Shown in pieces: positions 1 through 7,188 of a stretch of 28,453 nucleotides of DNA (position 1 is its first letter; the number at the start of each line of letters is the position of its first letter). Where the stretch lies: NCBI GenBank assembly GCA_905201895.1, contig CAJKPX010000028.1:1-28453 (forward strand), read 5' to 3'. Source of the DNA: an uncultured Eubacteriales bacterium (GTDB taxonomy: Bacteria > Bacillota > Clostridia > Oscillospirales > CAG-272). Below the pieces are notes generated by a model that was not told the origin of the DNA, did not search any database, and saw only the letters and a program-made list of their open reading frames with translations. The position numbers and the translations under genes are program-made.

Positions 1-79
1 GCGGGTTCAACCTCTTCTGCCTCGGCTACCGTAACGGTTGAAGCAATTAAAAAGATTGAAAAGAAAGGAGTTGATACAG

Positions 80-385
80 ATGCGAAGCGTACTCAAATAT
101 GCTTGTCTTGTTGCCCTGATCCTTTGTCTGCTCTGCAGCGCTCTTGCCTGCACCCCTACCCCCGATAATAATCCGGACGACCAGTCACAGGAGGAAACCA
201 CGGCAGGCGAGGTGTCCACCGATGACGAGACAACTTCCGAGGAAGAAACCACCGATGGCGTGACAGGTGATGAAGCAACCACCGAGGATGTGACCACCGA
301 GGAAGCAACCACCGTAGATGGCCCCGGCCTTGAGCTTTACCCCGACGAAACCGACGCCGATTTTGACGGTGTAGTCCGCAATTGA
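80..385 (+). CDS. Short lipoprotein with acidic Thr/Glu-rich tail
   Basis: Predicted 101-residue exported lipoprotein of unknown function. The start at 80 is chosen because AAAGGAG lies 9 bases upstream and because it gives a clean signal peptide (MRSVLKY, hydrophobic core, lipobox SALAC with Cys24); the in-frame ATG at 38 has no ribosome site. After Cys24 nearly everything is Thr, Glu and Asp, a spacer of the kind that holds a lipoprotein domain off the membrane, but only about 20 residues (ending DFDGVVRN) follow the spacer, so no folded domain is visible. A 29-base stretch (275-303) recurs with one mismatch at 604-632 in the linker of the following binding-protein gene. It may be a truncated copy of such a gene's head, or a genuine small surface protein. 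It sits 53 bases upstream of the binding protein and is probably co-transcribed. Confidence 0.7.
   Translation: MRSVLKYACLVALILCLLCSALACTPTPDNNPDDQSQEETTAGEVSTDDETTSEEETTDGVTGDEATTEDVTTEEATTVDGPGLELYPDETDADFDGVVRN
275..303 (+). repeat. Direct repeat shared by two lipoprotein linkers (copy 1)
   Basis: Twenty-nine bases encoding an ATTEDVTTEE-type linker match 604-632 with a single mismatch (T at 289, G at 618). The match lies in low-complexity coding sequence, so it could reflect duplication or convergent codon use. Confidence 0.75.
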
Positions 386-438
386 GCAGTCCATCCACCT
401 GCAGTGACAGGGAAAAAATAATTTGGAGGAAGAAAAAC

Positions 439-1992
439 ATGAAAAACAACATCATCCGCGCATTGCTTCTGATGCTTTGCTGCTGCATGATCCTGGGGGC
501 CTTTGCGGGCTGCCAGACCACCACGCCCCCCAACAACGGTGACGGCACCGATACGAGCGGCGGAGGAGACGCAACCGATCCGAACAACGGGACCACCGGC
601 GAGGCAACCACCGAGGAGGTGACCACCGAGGAGCCCGAAACCGAGCCGGTTGAGGAGCTTCCCGAGGTGCAGTACAACAAGGAATTTGTCATGTACATGC
701 GCAACACCGACTACTACATTTCCGAGCAGTATATCGAGGAGCTGTCGGGTCAGTATTCGATCGTTGACGCTGCCGTTTACTTCCGCAACCTTGCGGTTGA
801 GGAGCGCTTCGGCGTGGAGATCAAGATCGTCAAGGCAGCGGGCGGCAACACCGACACCTCTGCAATGGAGTCGATCAAAACCAACACCTGTGATCACGAT
901 GTGATTGTCAGCCACGGTCGCTCGATGTTCACCTACGCAATGAACAATACCCTTGTTGACTGGAACGATCTGCCCTATGTTGATCTGACCAAGCCCTGGT
1001 GGAATCAGGGGATGATCAACGATTTCACCGTAAACGGCGTGCTCTACTGCCTGGCAGGCGACATCAGCTACCAGAGCCTTGGAGCAACGCTGGGCATGGT
1101 CTTCAACAAGGACGTTTGCGATCTGCTTGAGATGGACTATCCCTACGATCTCGTTCTGAATAACGAGTGGACCTGGGAGGAGTTCAAGACGATGACCGAG
1201 AAGGCAAAGCAGGAGCTTTCGGGTAATGACATTCTCAATCCCGAGGACGGCGACGTGATGGGCTATGCAACCTGCTATTGGAGAGGTCCTATGACCGTTC
1301 TCTATTCGGGTGGCGGTGCGATCGTATCCAAGAACGATGAAGGAACCGAACTTGAGCTCACTCTTTACAGCGCACGAAACGAGCGGATCTTCAGCGACTA
1401 TTTCGAGCTGCTCTCGCAGGAAAACAACAAGCTCTACAACTACGGTGCCTACTCCGTTGAGGGCTTCCACAAGACCTTTGCAAAGGGCAAGGTGCTCTTT
1501 ATTGATACCCGCCTGTACGATATCCGCTACATCATCGAGAACAACTTTGCAAACTACGGTGTTATCCCGTGGCCGAAGTACGATGAGTACGTTGAGGAGT
1601 ATTACTCCTGGTGTGATGCCGTTGGTAATACCTTCGGTGTTCCGAGATGCCACGATAAGGAGCGTCTGGAGTACATCAGCGTCATCCTCGAGGCACTTTC
1701 CGCAGAGGGCTACCGTGAGGTTATGCCTACCTTCTATGAGGACGTTCTGCAGGCAAAATATGCAAATGACCCCGATGCATTTGACTGCATTGACCTGATT
1801 AAGGCAGGCAGAAAGTATGATATCGCCTCCTACATGCAGGAGAATATGGGTGCTGTTTCGAGCCCCGGACCGAACCTGATCGATACCACGACCGGTGAGT
1901 TCAAGGATTTCTCCAACTGGTACAGCGGCGTTGAGGGCACTGCAAAGCAGAACCTCAAGCTGGTTAACAAGCTCTTTGAGCTGGTAACCTGA
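439..1992 (+). CDS. Extracellular solute-binding lipoprotein (ABC sugar importer type)
   Basis: A 517-residue lipoprotein that should capture a carbohydrate outside the membrane for an ABC importer. The start at 439 follows TTTGGAGGA; the signal peptide MKNNIIRALL ends in lipobox AFAGC (Cys25). A Thr/Glu/Gly/Pro spacer to about residue 75 is followed by a bacterial extracellular solute-binding family 1 type body. Supporting family-like features are the early ERFGVEI segment, the PWWNQGM and NEWTWEEF segments, and a C-terminal lobe with FNKDVC and EALSAEGYREV. No permease or ATPase gene follows, so permeases may lie upstream of the window, or the protein may use a distant transporter. The ligand cannot be read from sequence. 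The co-oriented alpha-galactosidase and glycyl radical enzyme downstream suggest a galactoside or a galactosylated polyol, which is inference only. Confidence 0.88.
   Translation: MKNNIIRALLLMLCCCMILGAFAGCQTTTPPNNGDGTDTSGGGDATDPNNGTTGEATTEEVTTEEPETEPVEELPEVQYNKEFVMYMRNTDYYISEQYIEELSGQYSIVDAAVYFRNLAVEERFGVEIKIVKAAGGNTDTSAMESIKTNTCDHDVIVSHGRSMFTYAMNNTLVDWNDLPYVDLTKPWWNQGMINDFTVNGVLYCLAGDISYQSLGATLGMVFNKDVCDLLEMDYPYDLVLNNEWTWEEFKTMTEKAKQELSGNDILNPEDGDVMGYATCYWRGPMTVLYSGGGAIVSKNDEGTELELTLYSARNERIFSDYFELLSQENNKLYNYGAYSVEGFHKTFAKGKVLFIDTRLYDIRYIIENNFANYGVIPWPKYDEYVEEYYSWCDAVGNTFGVPRCHDKERLEYISVILEALSAEGYREVMPTFYEDVLQAKYANDPDAFDCIDLIKAGRKYDIASYMQENMGAVSSPGPNLIDTTTGEFKDFSNWYSGVEGTAKQNLKLVNKLFELVT
604..632 (+). 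repeat. Direct repeat shared by two lipoprotein linkers (copy 2)
   Basis: Second copy of the repeat at 275-303, with one mismatch. It encodes the ATTEEVTTEE part of the spacer following the lipid-modified Cys of the solute-binding protein. Confidence 0.75.
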
Positions 1993-2020
1993 TCCGTTTG
2001 AATGCGATGGACCGAACAAC

Positions 2021-2044
2021 GGGCGGTGGGGATTCCCGCCGCCC
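2021..2044 (+). other. GC-rich intercistronic hairpin behind the binding-protein gene
   Basis: A 10-bp stem (2021-2030 with 2035-2044, one G-T pair, 4-base loop) lies between the stop of the binding protein and the ribosome site of the next gene. It is followed by ATTATT rather than a T run, so read-through into the next gene is likely. Such hairpins often protect the 3' end of abundant binding-protein mRNA. Confidence 0.7.
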
Positions 2045-2068
2045 ATTATTGAAAGGAAGAAAACACGA

Positions 2069-4276
2069 ATGAAACGTTTTTTGTCAATCCTTTTGGCAGC
2101 AGTGATGCTGCTTTCCTGCTTGACGCTCACGCCGTTTGCCGCCGATGAGCCGTCTGCGCTGCCCGAGCTTTTGATCACCGAGATTTCGATGACGGCAAAC
2201 ACGTCGAGCAACACCGACGTCACCAAGGATAAGTGCGGCTTTATCGAAATCTACAACACCACCGATGAGCCGATTGACCTCTCCGAGTATTACCTGATCT
2301 ATGATTCCAACGCATACGCGATGGGTCAGACCCTCGGCAAGCAGCAGATTGCGGTTCCGGGAACGGTGCTTGCTCCCGGTCAGGTGGGCATTCTCTATCT
2401 CCAGCGAAATGCATCGTTCACGGTGGAGCAGTTTAAGGCATATTACACCGAAACGCTCAACGATGCCTACGATTGTTCCGATTTTGAGGATGCGCTCATC
2501 GTTGCGATTACGCCCACCAACGTTCCCGGCGTTCTCAACAGCACTCCCTTTGTTTACGGTCTGGCGCACGGCTCCAAGCTGAGCGAGCTGATTATCGACG
2601 CCGACCATAGCGATTGGACCTGTTGGGTTGTTTATGCCTCCTACTGTGCAATCGGTGCACAGCTCGGCTTCAACACCAAGGGCGACCCCAATTCCTGGCA
2701 GTCGATCGCAAGCTGCCGCGCAACCGATTCCAACGCATTTTTCTGGTACACCACCAACATCATTCCCGCAACCTCGGTCAACTACGTTTACGGAATTGAC
2801 GGAGAGGGTGAGTGGAATCAGGGTCAGCAGTTCACTGCAGGCTGCCTGCAGATGAGCCCCGGCTCGCTGCTCAATTGGCAGATGGCACAGCTGCAGGGGC
2901 GCGATCCCTCGCTCGTGATCTCCGCAATTACGGCAAACACCGCAGATATCACTGCCACCTTTGGCGGAACCGAGTACACCTCCGATGGCTATGAATATAT
3001 GACGGTCATCAATGCGGGTGTGGATGCGGTAAACCTCTATGATTACAGCATCGTTGCCAATCTCGGACGCTATGACGAGCCTGCGCAGACATATCAGCGC
3101 GCGTATTTTACGCATTGGGATTATCTGATTCCCGCAGAGCAGGGTAATATCTGGGGCTACGATACCGCTGCACAGAATTATGCTGCGGATATGATCCGGA
3201 ACCCCGCACGCAATGAGGGCTGGCTCCTGCCGGGTGAAACCGCGGTGATCTGGTTCTACACGCAGGCAAATCTCGGCGCAAAGACCACCTTTGCAGATTT
3301 CAAAACGCACAATGAGCTGGGCGAGGACGTTAAGGTTTTTGCGGTTGACGCAAACAACGACGCATCGGGCACCGCAACCTATGAAAAACGCTTCGGTCTG
3401 GAGAACACGGGTCATAACGTATACGGTCTTGCACGCAACGATGCGCTGACCCGAGAGAACGGGTTGATTGTTCCCGAGACTATCACCTATGAAAACGGAC
3501 GTGATTTCGGCACGAGCGGCGTTGCTGTTTCGGACGTGGAAAGCTTTGTGTTCCTCTCCTACACCATGCTCACGGGTATCGCGGGCACGGTTTCGTACGA
3601 CATTGCCAATGCAACCACCCAGAAGAACCTCACGACCTTTGAGGAGGGTGTTCCGGTGCTCTACCGTTGGGACGCTGTCGACGGAAAGGCAGACCGCATC
3701 GGTGCCTACCTTGCGATCTCCTACGTGATGTCCTCCTGCTCCAAGGTGAACAAGTCCAACGTGTGGACCACCGCCGCATCCAACTCGGGCACGGCAAACT
3801 ATTGGGCACCTCAATATAAGATCATGAGCTTCGTGGATTGGAATGCCAAGGCAGGCGAGCTGATTGAGGAGCAGGCGGAGGGCACGCTGCTCGCACGCGG
3901 CGAGGCAACGCTCACGCTCGTTGGCTACCAGACCAATGATGAGGGTCAGATCCGCGTGATCTCGGTTCTGGATGACCGCCTTGCATACGATGAATTCGGC
4001 TATGAGATCACGGTTAGCTGGGGTGAGGGACAAACCGCAAGCGAAACGGTGGTCGGAGGCGGCGTTTATACGTCGATCTTCGCCAAGGAGAATGGCGTTG
4101 CCGTCAGACACACCGCCGAGGACCTCGGCGGCAGAGAGTTTATCGGCGCTCTGATCCTGCCCGAATTTGCCAATGCAACCGGAACGGTGACCTACACCGT
4201 TAAGCCCTACACCGTAGCGGTTGGCTCGACCGACCGTGTCTACGGCACCGTTAAGACCTTTGATATCGTAAAATAA
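2069..4276 (+). CDS. Secreted protein with N-terminal lamin-tail domain
   Basis: A 735-residue exported protein. A signal peptide (MKRFLSILLAAVMLLSC, probable cleavage after TPFAA) is followed at about residues 30-150 by a lamin-tail (LTD) beta-sandwich: the LLITEIS opening strand, GFIEIYNTTDEPIDLSEY and a Pro/Gly-rich APGQVGILYL strand are the family pattern. The remainder (about 280-730) is rich in beta strands and aromatic residues, with a second partial LTD-like unit near 290-400 (YEYMTVINAGVDAVNLYDYS, then LLPGETAVIWF). No LPXTG sorting signal or C-terminal membrane helix is present, so it is either released or held non-covalently. LTD domains in bacteria occur in secreted, often carbohydrate- or nucleic-acid-binding proteins; the ligand here is unknown. 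GAAAGGAAG precedes the start. It lies between the binding protein and the glycyl radical enzyme, apparently in the same transcript. Confidence 0.82.
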   Translation: MKRFLSILLAAVMLLSCLTLTPFAADEPSALPELLITEISMTANTSSNTDVTKDKCGFIEIYNTTDEPIDLSEYYLIYDSNAYAMGQTLGKQQIAVPGTVLAPGQVGILYLQRNASFTVEQFKAYYTETLNDAYDCSDFEDALIVAITPTNVPGVLNSTPFVYGLAHGSKLSELIIDADHSDWTCWVVYASYCAIGAQLGFNTKGDPNSWQSIASCRATDSNAFFWYTTNIIPATSVNYVYGIDGEGEWNQGQQFTAGCLQMSPGSLLNWQMAQLQGRDPSLVISAITANTADITATFGGTEYTSDGYEYMTVINAGVDAVNLYDYSIVANLGRYDEPAQTYQRAYFTHWDYLIPAEQGNIWGYDTAAQNYAADMIRNPARNEGWLLPGETAVIWFYTQANLGAKTTFADFKTHNELGEDVKVFAVDANNDASGTATYEKRFGLENTGHNVYGLARNDALTRENGLIVPETITYENGRDFGTSGVAVSDVESFVFLSYTMLTGIAGTVSYDIANATTQKNLTTFEEGVPVLYRWDAVDGKADRIGAYLAISYVMSSCSKVNKSNVWTTAASNSGTANYWAPQYKIMSFVDWNAKAGELIEEQAEGTLLARGEATLTLVGYQTNDEGQIRVISVLDDRLAYDEFGYEITVSWGEGQTASETVVGGGVYTSIFAKENGVAVRHTAEDLGGREFIGALILPEFANATGTVTYTVKPYTVAVGSTDRVYGTVKTFDIVK

Positions 4277-4287
4277 ACCATTCAAAC

Positions 4288-4328
4288 GGCGGGTCGTCGG
4301 GAGTCTGTGCGACGACCGATGATCCGCC
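4288..4328 (+). other. Intercistronic hairpin before the glycyl radical enzyme
   Basis: An outer stem (GGCGG 4288-4292 with CCGCC 4324-4328) encloses a 7-bp stem, GTCGTCG 4293-4299 with CGACGAC 4310-4316. Only CTTT follows, so it is a weak terminator at best and may set differential expression or mRNA stability within the operon. Confidence 0.6.
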
Positions 4329-4351
4329 CTTTCACATAAAGAGGAAACTAT

Positions 4352-6325
4352 ATGAACGATCGACTTTATCAATACTACGTGCTTGACCGCACACACCGTT
4401 CGCTCCGAAGCAGGTGTGAAATTGATTTTGGTGCGAATTTTGCAGCAGAGGGGCTCTCGCCCGAGGAGCGCATGGTTCGTCGCTTTGAGACGCTGTGCGC
4501 CGCAGAGGTACCGCACATTCATCCCGAGGAAAAGATCGTGATGATGCGTACCGTGGCAAACATCCCCGATTGCTTCACCGAGGCGGAGTGGGCAGATATC
4601 CGCTCGTCTCACTATATCCATGAGTTGGGCTACGTGTCCAATCTTTCTCCCGACTATGAAAGCACCATTCGCGTGGGTCTCCTTTCGCGCAGAGAGACGG
4701 CAGATGTTTATCAGACGCGCATGATCGACGCGATTTTGGGTCTATGCGACCGTTATGCTGCCGAAGCCGAGCGGATCGGCAGACAGGACGTTGTGGAGGT
4801 GTTCCGCCGTGTTCCGCGCTACGGTGCACGCAACTTCCGCGAGGCGCTGCAGTTCTTCCGTATTCTGCACTACGCTCTTTGGCTTGAGGGCGATTATCAC
4901 AACACGGTCGGCAGATTTGACCAATATATGTATCCCTATTTTGCCCGTGACCTTGAGGCGGGTGTCTACACACGCGAGAGCGCGCTCGAGCTGGTGGAGG
5001 ATTTCTTTCTCTCCTTCAACAAGGACAGCGACCTCTACGTTGGCGTTCAGCAGGGCGACAACGGACAGAGCATGGTGCTCGGCGGCATGGATGCCGAGGG
5101 CAACGATTGCTTTAATCTGCTCTCCGAGCTCTGCCTTGAGGCGAGCCGCAATCTGCGCCTGATCGACCCCAAGATCAATCTGCGCGTTTCCAAAAAGACG
5201 CCGCTTTCGATCTATGAGAAGGGAACCGAGCTGACCCGTGTCGGACTCGGATTCCCGCAGTATTCCAATGATGACGTGGTGATCCGCGGGCTTGAGCGCC
5301 TCGGATATGACCGCGCCGATGCCATCAACTACGTGGTTGCCGCATGCTGGGAATTCATTATCCCCGGTGTGGGCGACGACATCGCCAATATCGGTGCGGT
5401 GAATTTTCCCGCGCTGGTCGACCGCGTTTTGCGCGCATATTTGCCCACGGGCGGTGATTTCGACGGGCTGTTGCAGGCTGTACGCGATGAGGTTCGCGCC
5501 GAGTGTGACCGCATTACCGAGTCGGTCAAGGACGTGTGGTTCGTGCCCTCGCCCTTTATGGATCTGCTCCGAAGCGGACGCAAATATCGCAATTTCGGTC
5601 TGCACGGCTCGGGCATTGCCTGTGCCGCCGATGCGCTTGCAGCGGTGGAGCGCTACGTTTACCGCGAGCAGAGCGTAACTGCTGCCGAGCTGATCGGCGC
5701 GATGGACGCAAACTTTGAGAACACCCCCGAGCTCTTCCACCGTCTCCGCTTTGAGGCACCCAAGATGGGAACGGGATCGCCCGATGCCGATGCAATGGGC
5801 GGACTGCTGCTCGACGCCTTTGCCGATGCCCTTGAGGGCAAGCGCAATTGCCTGGGCGGTGTGTGGCGTGCGGGCACGGGTACGGCAATGTTCTATCTGT
5901 GGCATGCGCGCGAGCTTGGGGCAACCGCCGACGGTCGCTGTGCGGGCGAGCCCTTTGGAACCAATTTCTCCCCCAGCCTGTTTGCGCAGATTCCCGGACC
6001 GCTGACCGATATCGAATCCTTCACCGCGCATGATCTCACACGCACGATGAACGGCGGTCCCCTCACGCTCGAATTTGCGGCGGATATCTTCCGCAATAGC
6101 GAGAGCATCGGTAAGGTCGCCATGCTCATCAAGTATTTCATTGAGCGCGGGGGACATCAGCTGCAGCTCAACGCAGTCAATCCAGACGCCATGCGTGCCG
6201 CACAGGAAAACCCCGATGCTTACCGACAGCTCGTTGTGCGCATCTGGGGATGGTCGGCATATTTCGTGGAGCTCGACCGCGAATTCCAGGAGCACGTGCT
6301 TGCACGTCAGGAATATTCGGTCTGA
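4352..6325 (+). CDS. Glycyl radical enzyme of the pyruvate formate-lyase/dehydratase superfamily, uncharacterised clade
   Basis: A 657-residue glycyl radical enzyme (GRE), oxygen-sensitive and cytoplasmic. It uses a stable radical on Gly633, in the loop VRIWGWSAYF near the C terminus, to generate a thiyl radical on Cys332 in VVAACWEFIIPG. Glu334, two residues after the Cys, matches the CxE arrangement of dehydratase/lyase-type GREs such as glycerol dehydratase and choline lyase rather than the Cys-Cys pair of true pyruvate formate-lyase. Two things are unusual. The usual glycyl loop is RVSGYA or RVAGYS, whereas here Trp flanks the Gly on both sides. The length is also well under the roughly 760-850 residues common for the superfamily, with the shortening mostly in the N-terminal part. 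The start follows AAGAGGAAA. The activase gene begins 21 bases after the stop. The substrate is unknown; adjacency to an alpha-galactosidase suggests a polyol or sugar-derived compound. Confidence 0.9.
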   Translation: MNDRLYQYYVLDRTHRSLRSRCEIDFGANFAAEGLSPEERMVRRFETLCAAEVPHIHPEEKIVMMRTVANIPDCFTEAEWADIRSSHYIHELGYVSNLSPDYESTIRVGLLSRRETADVYQTRMIDAILGLCDRYAAEAERIGRQDVVEVFRRVPRYGARNFREALQFFRILHYALWLEGDYHNTVGRFDQYMYPYFARDLEAGVYTRESALELVEDFFLSFNKDSDLYVGVQQGDNGQSMVLGGMDAEGNDCFNLLSELCLEASRNLRLIDPKINLRVSKKTPLSIYEKGTELTRVGLGFPQYSNDDVVIRGLERLGYDRADAINYVVAACWEFIIPGVGDDIANIGAVNFPALVDRVLRAYLPTGGDFDGLLQAVRDEVRAECDRITESVKDVWFVPSPFMDLLRSGRKYRNFGLHGSGIACAADALAAVERYVYREQSVTAAELIGAMDANFENTPELFHRLRFEAPKMGTGSPDADAMGGLLLDAFADALEGKRNCLGGVWRAGTGTAMFYLWHARELGATADGRCAGEPFGTNFSPSLFAQIPGPLTDIESFTAHDLTRTMNGGPLTLEFAADIFRNSESIGKVAMLIKYFIERGGHQLQLNAVNPDAMRAAQENPDAYRQLVVRIWGWSAYFVELDREFQEHVLARQEYSV

Positions 6326-6346
6326 CGCCGCCGTATACGATTAAAA

Positions 6347-7171
6347 ATGAAGGGTCTGATTTTTGATATCAAGGAATTCGCTCTGCACGACGGAGAGGGC
6401 ATCCGCACAACCGTGTTCTTCAAGGGATGCCCCCTGCGTTGCATCTGGTGTCACAATCCCGAGGGACTGCGTGCCACGCGGGAGGTCTACCTCAAGCAGA
6501 ACGGATGCCTCGGATGCGGACTTTGCAGGCAGCCTTGCACGCATCCCGAATGTCAGGGACTTGGCAGATGCCTGCATATCTGCCCGAAAAATCTGGTGAG
6601 CGCGTCGGGCACCGAGTGGGAGTGCGACGCGTTTGCCGAGCGACTGCTCGGTCATGCGGCCTTTTTTGCGAGCATGGGCGGCGGGATCACGCTCTCCGGC
6701 GGAGAGCCGCTCCTGCAAGCCGATTTTTGCGAGGAGCTACTCAAAAAGCTGCACGGTCGGGTGCATTGCACGATCGAAACGTCGGGGTATGCCAGTGCCA
6801 ACGATTTTGCACGCGTGACCGATTTGTGCGATTTTGTAATCATGGACCTCAAGATTGCCGACTCCGACCGACACCTCGAATTCACGGGTGTGCGCAACGA
6901 GCGCATTCTTGAAAATGCGGCACGTCTGCAAAAATCGGGCAAGCCGCACCTGTTCCGCATTCCCCTGATCCCGCAGATCACCGATACCCCCGAAAATCTC
7001 GCGGCCCTCGCCGTGATCGCAGCAGAGAGCGAGGTGGAGCTTCTGCCGTATAACCGTCTCGCCCCTGCAAAATACGCGGGCGTGGGCAGAAGATTTACCG
7101 ATCGCATTAACCCCGACGCTGCGCGAGAGGTTGACCTCTCGCTTTTTCGCCGCGCGAGAATGAGAAAATAA
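6347..7171 (+). CDS. Glycyl radical enzyme activating enzyme (radical SAM)
   Basis: A 274-residue activase that should cleave S-adenosylmethionine and abstract hydrogen from Gly633 of the preceding GRE. The radical-SAM motif CPLRCIWC places Cys28, Cys32 and Cys35 around the [4Fe-4S] cluster, in the GRE-activase context FKGCPLRCIWCHNPE. SAM-binding GGEP is at 118-121, and MDLKIAD with later YNRLAPAKY are typical of the family. Between residues 54 and 79 is an auxiliary-cluster insert with seven cysteines (54, 57, 60, 64, 69, 75, 79). It is more compact than the paired CxxCxxCxxxC motifs of two-cluster activases and may hold one or two extra clusters. No strong ribosome site is visible in the 21-base gap, so translation may be coupled to the GRE. 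The next gene starts 17 bases downstream. Confidence 0.93.
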   Translation: MKGLIFDIKEFALHDGEGIRTTVFFKGCPLRCIWCHNPEGLRATREVYLKQNGCLGCGLCRQPCTHPECQGLGRCLHICPKNLVSASGTEWECDAFAERLLGHAAFFASMGGGITLSGGEPLLQADFCEELLKKLHGRVHCTIETSGYASANDFARVTDLCDFVIMDLKIADSDRHLEFTGVRNERILENAARLQKSGKPHLFRIPLIPQITDTPENLAALAVIAAESEVELLPYNRLAPAKYAGVGRRFTDRINPDAAREVDLSLFRRARMRK

Positions 7172-7188
7172 CCGTAGGAGAACGTACT

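Noticed and set aside
1..41. Short open frame at the left edge (tail GFNLFCLGYRNG then stop).
   Set aside because: Only 12 codons are available and other frames are also open; nothing identifies a family.
337..2226. Long minus-strand frame opposite the binding protein.
   Set aside because: It is antisense to a gene with signal peptide, lipobox and ribosome site; its protein has no family signs.
2084..4621. 845-codon minus-strand frame opposite the lamin-tail gene.
   Set aside because: Register shadow of a GC-rich gene; no ribosome site or recognisable domain.
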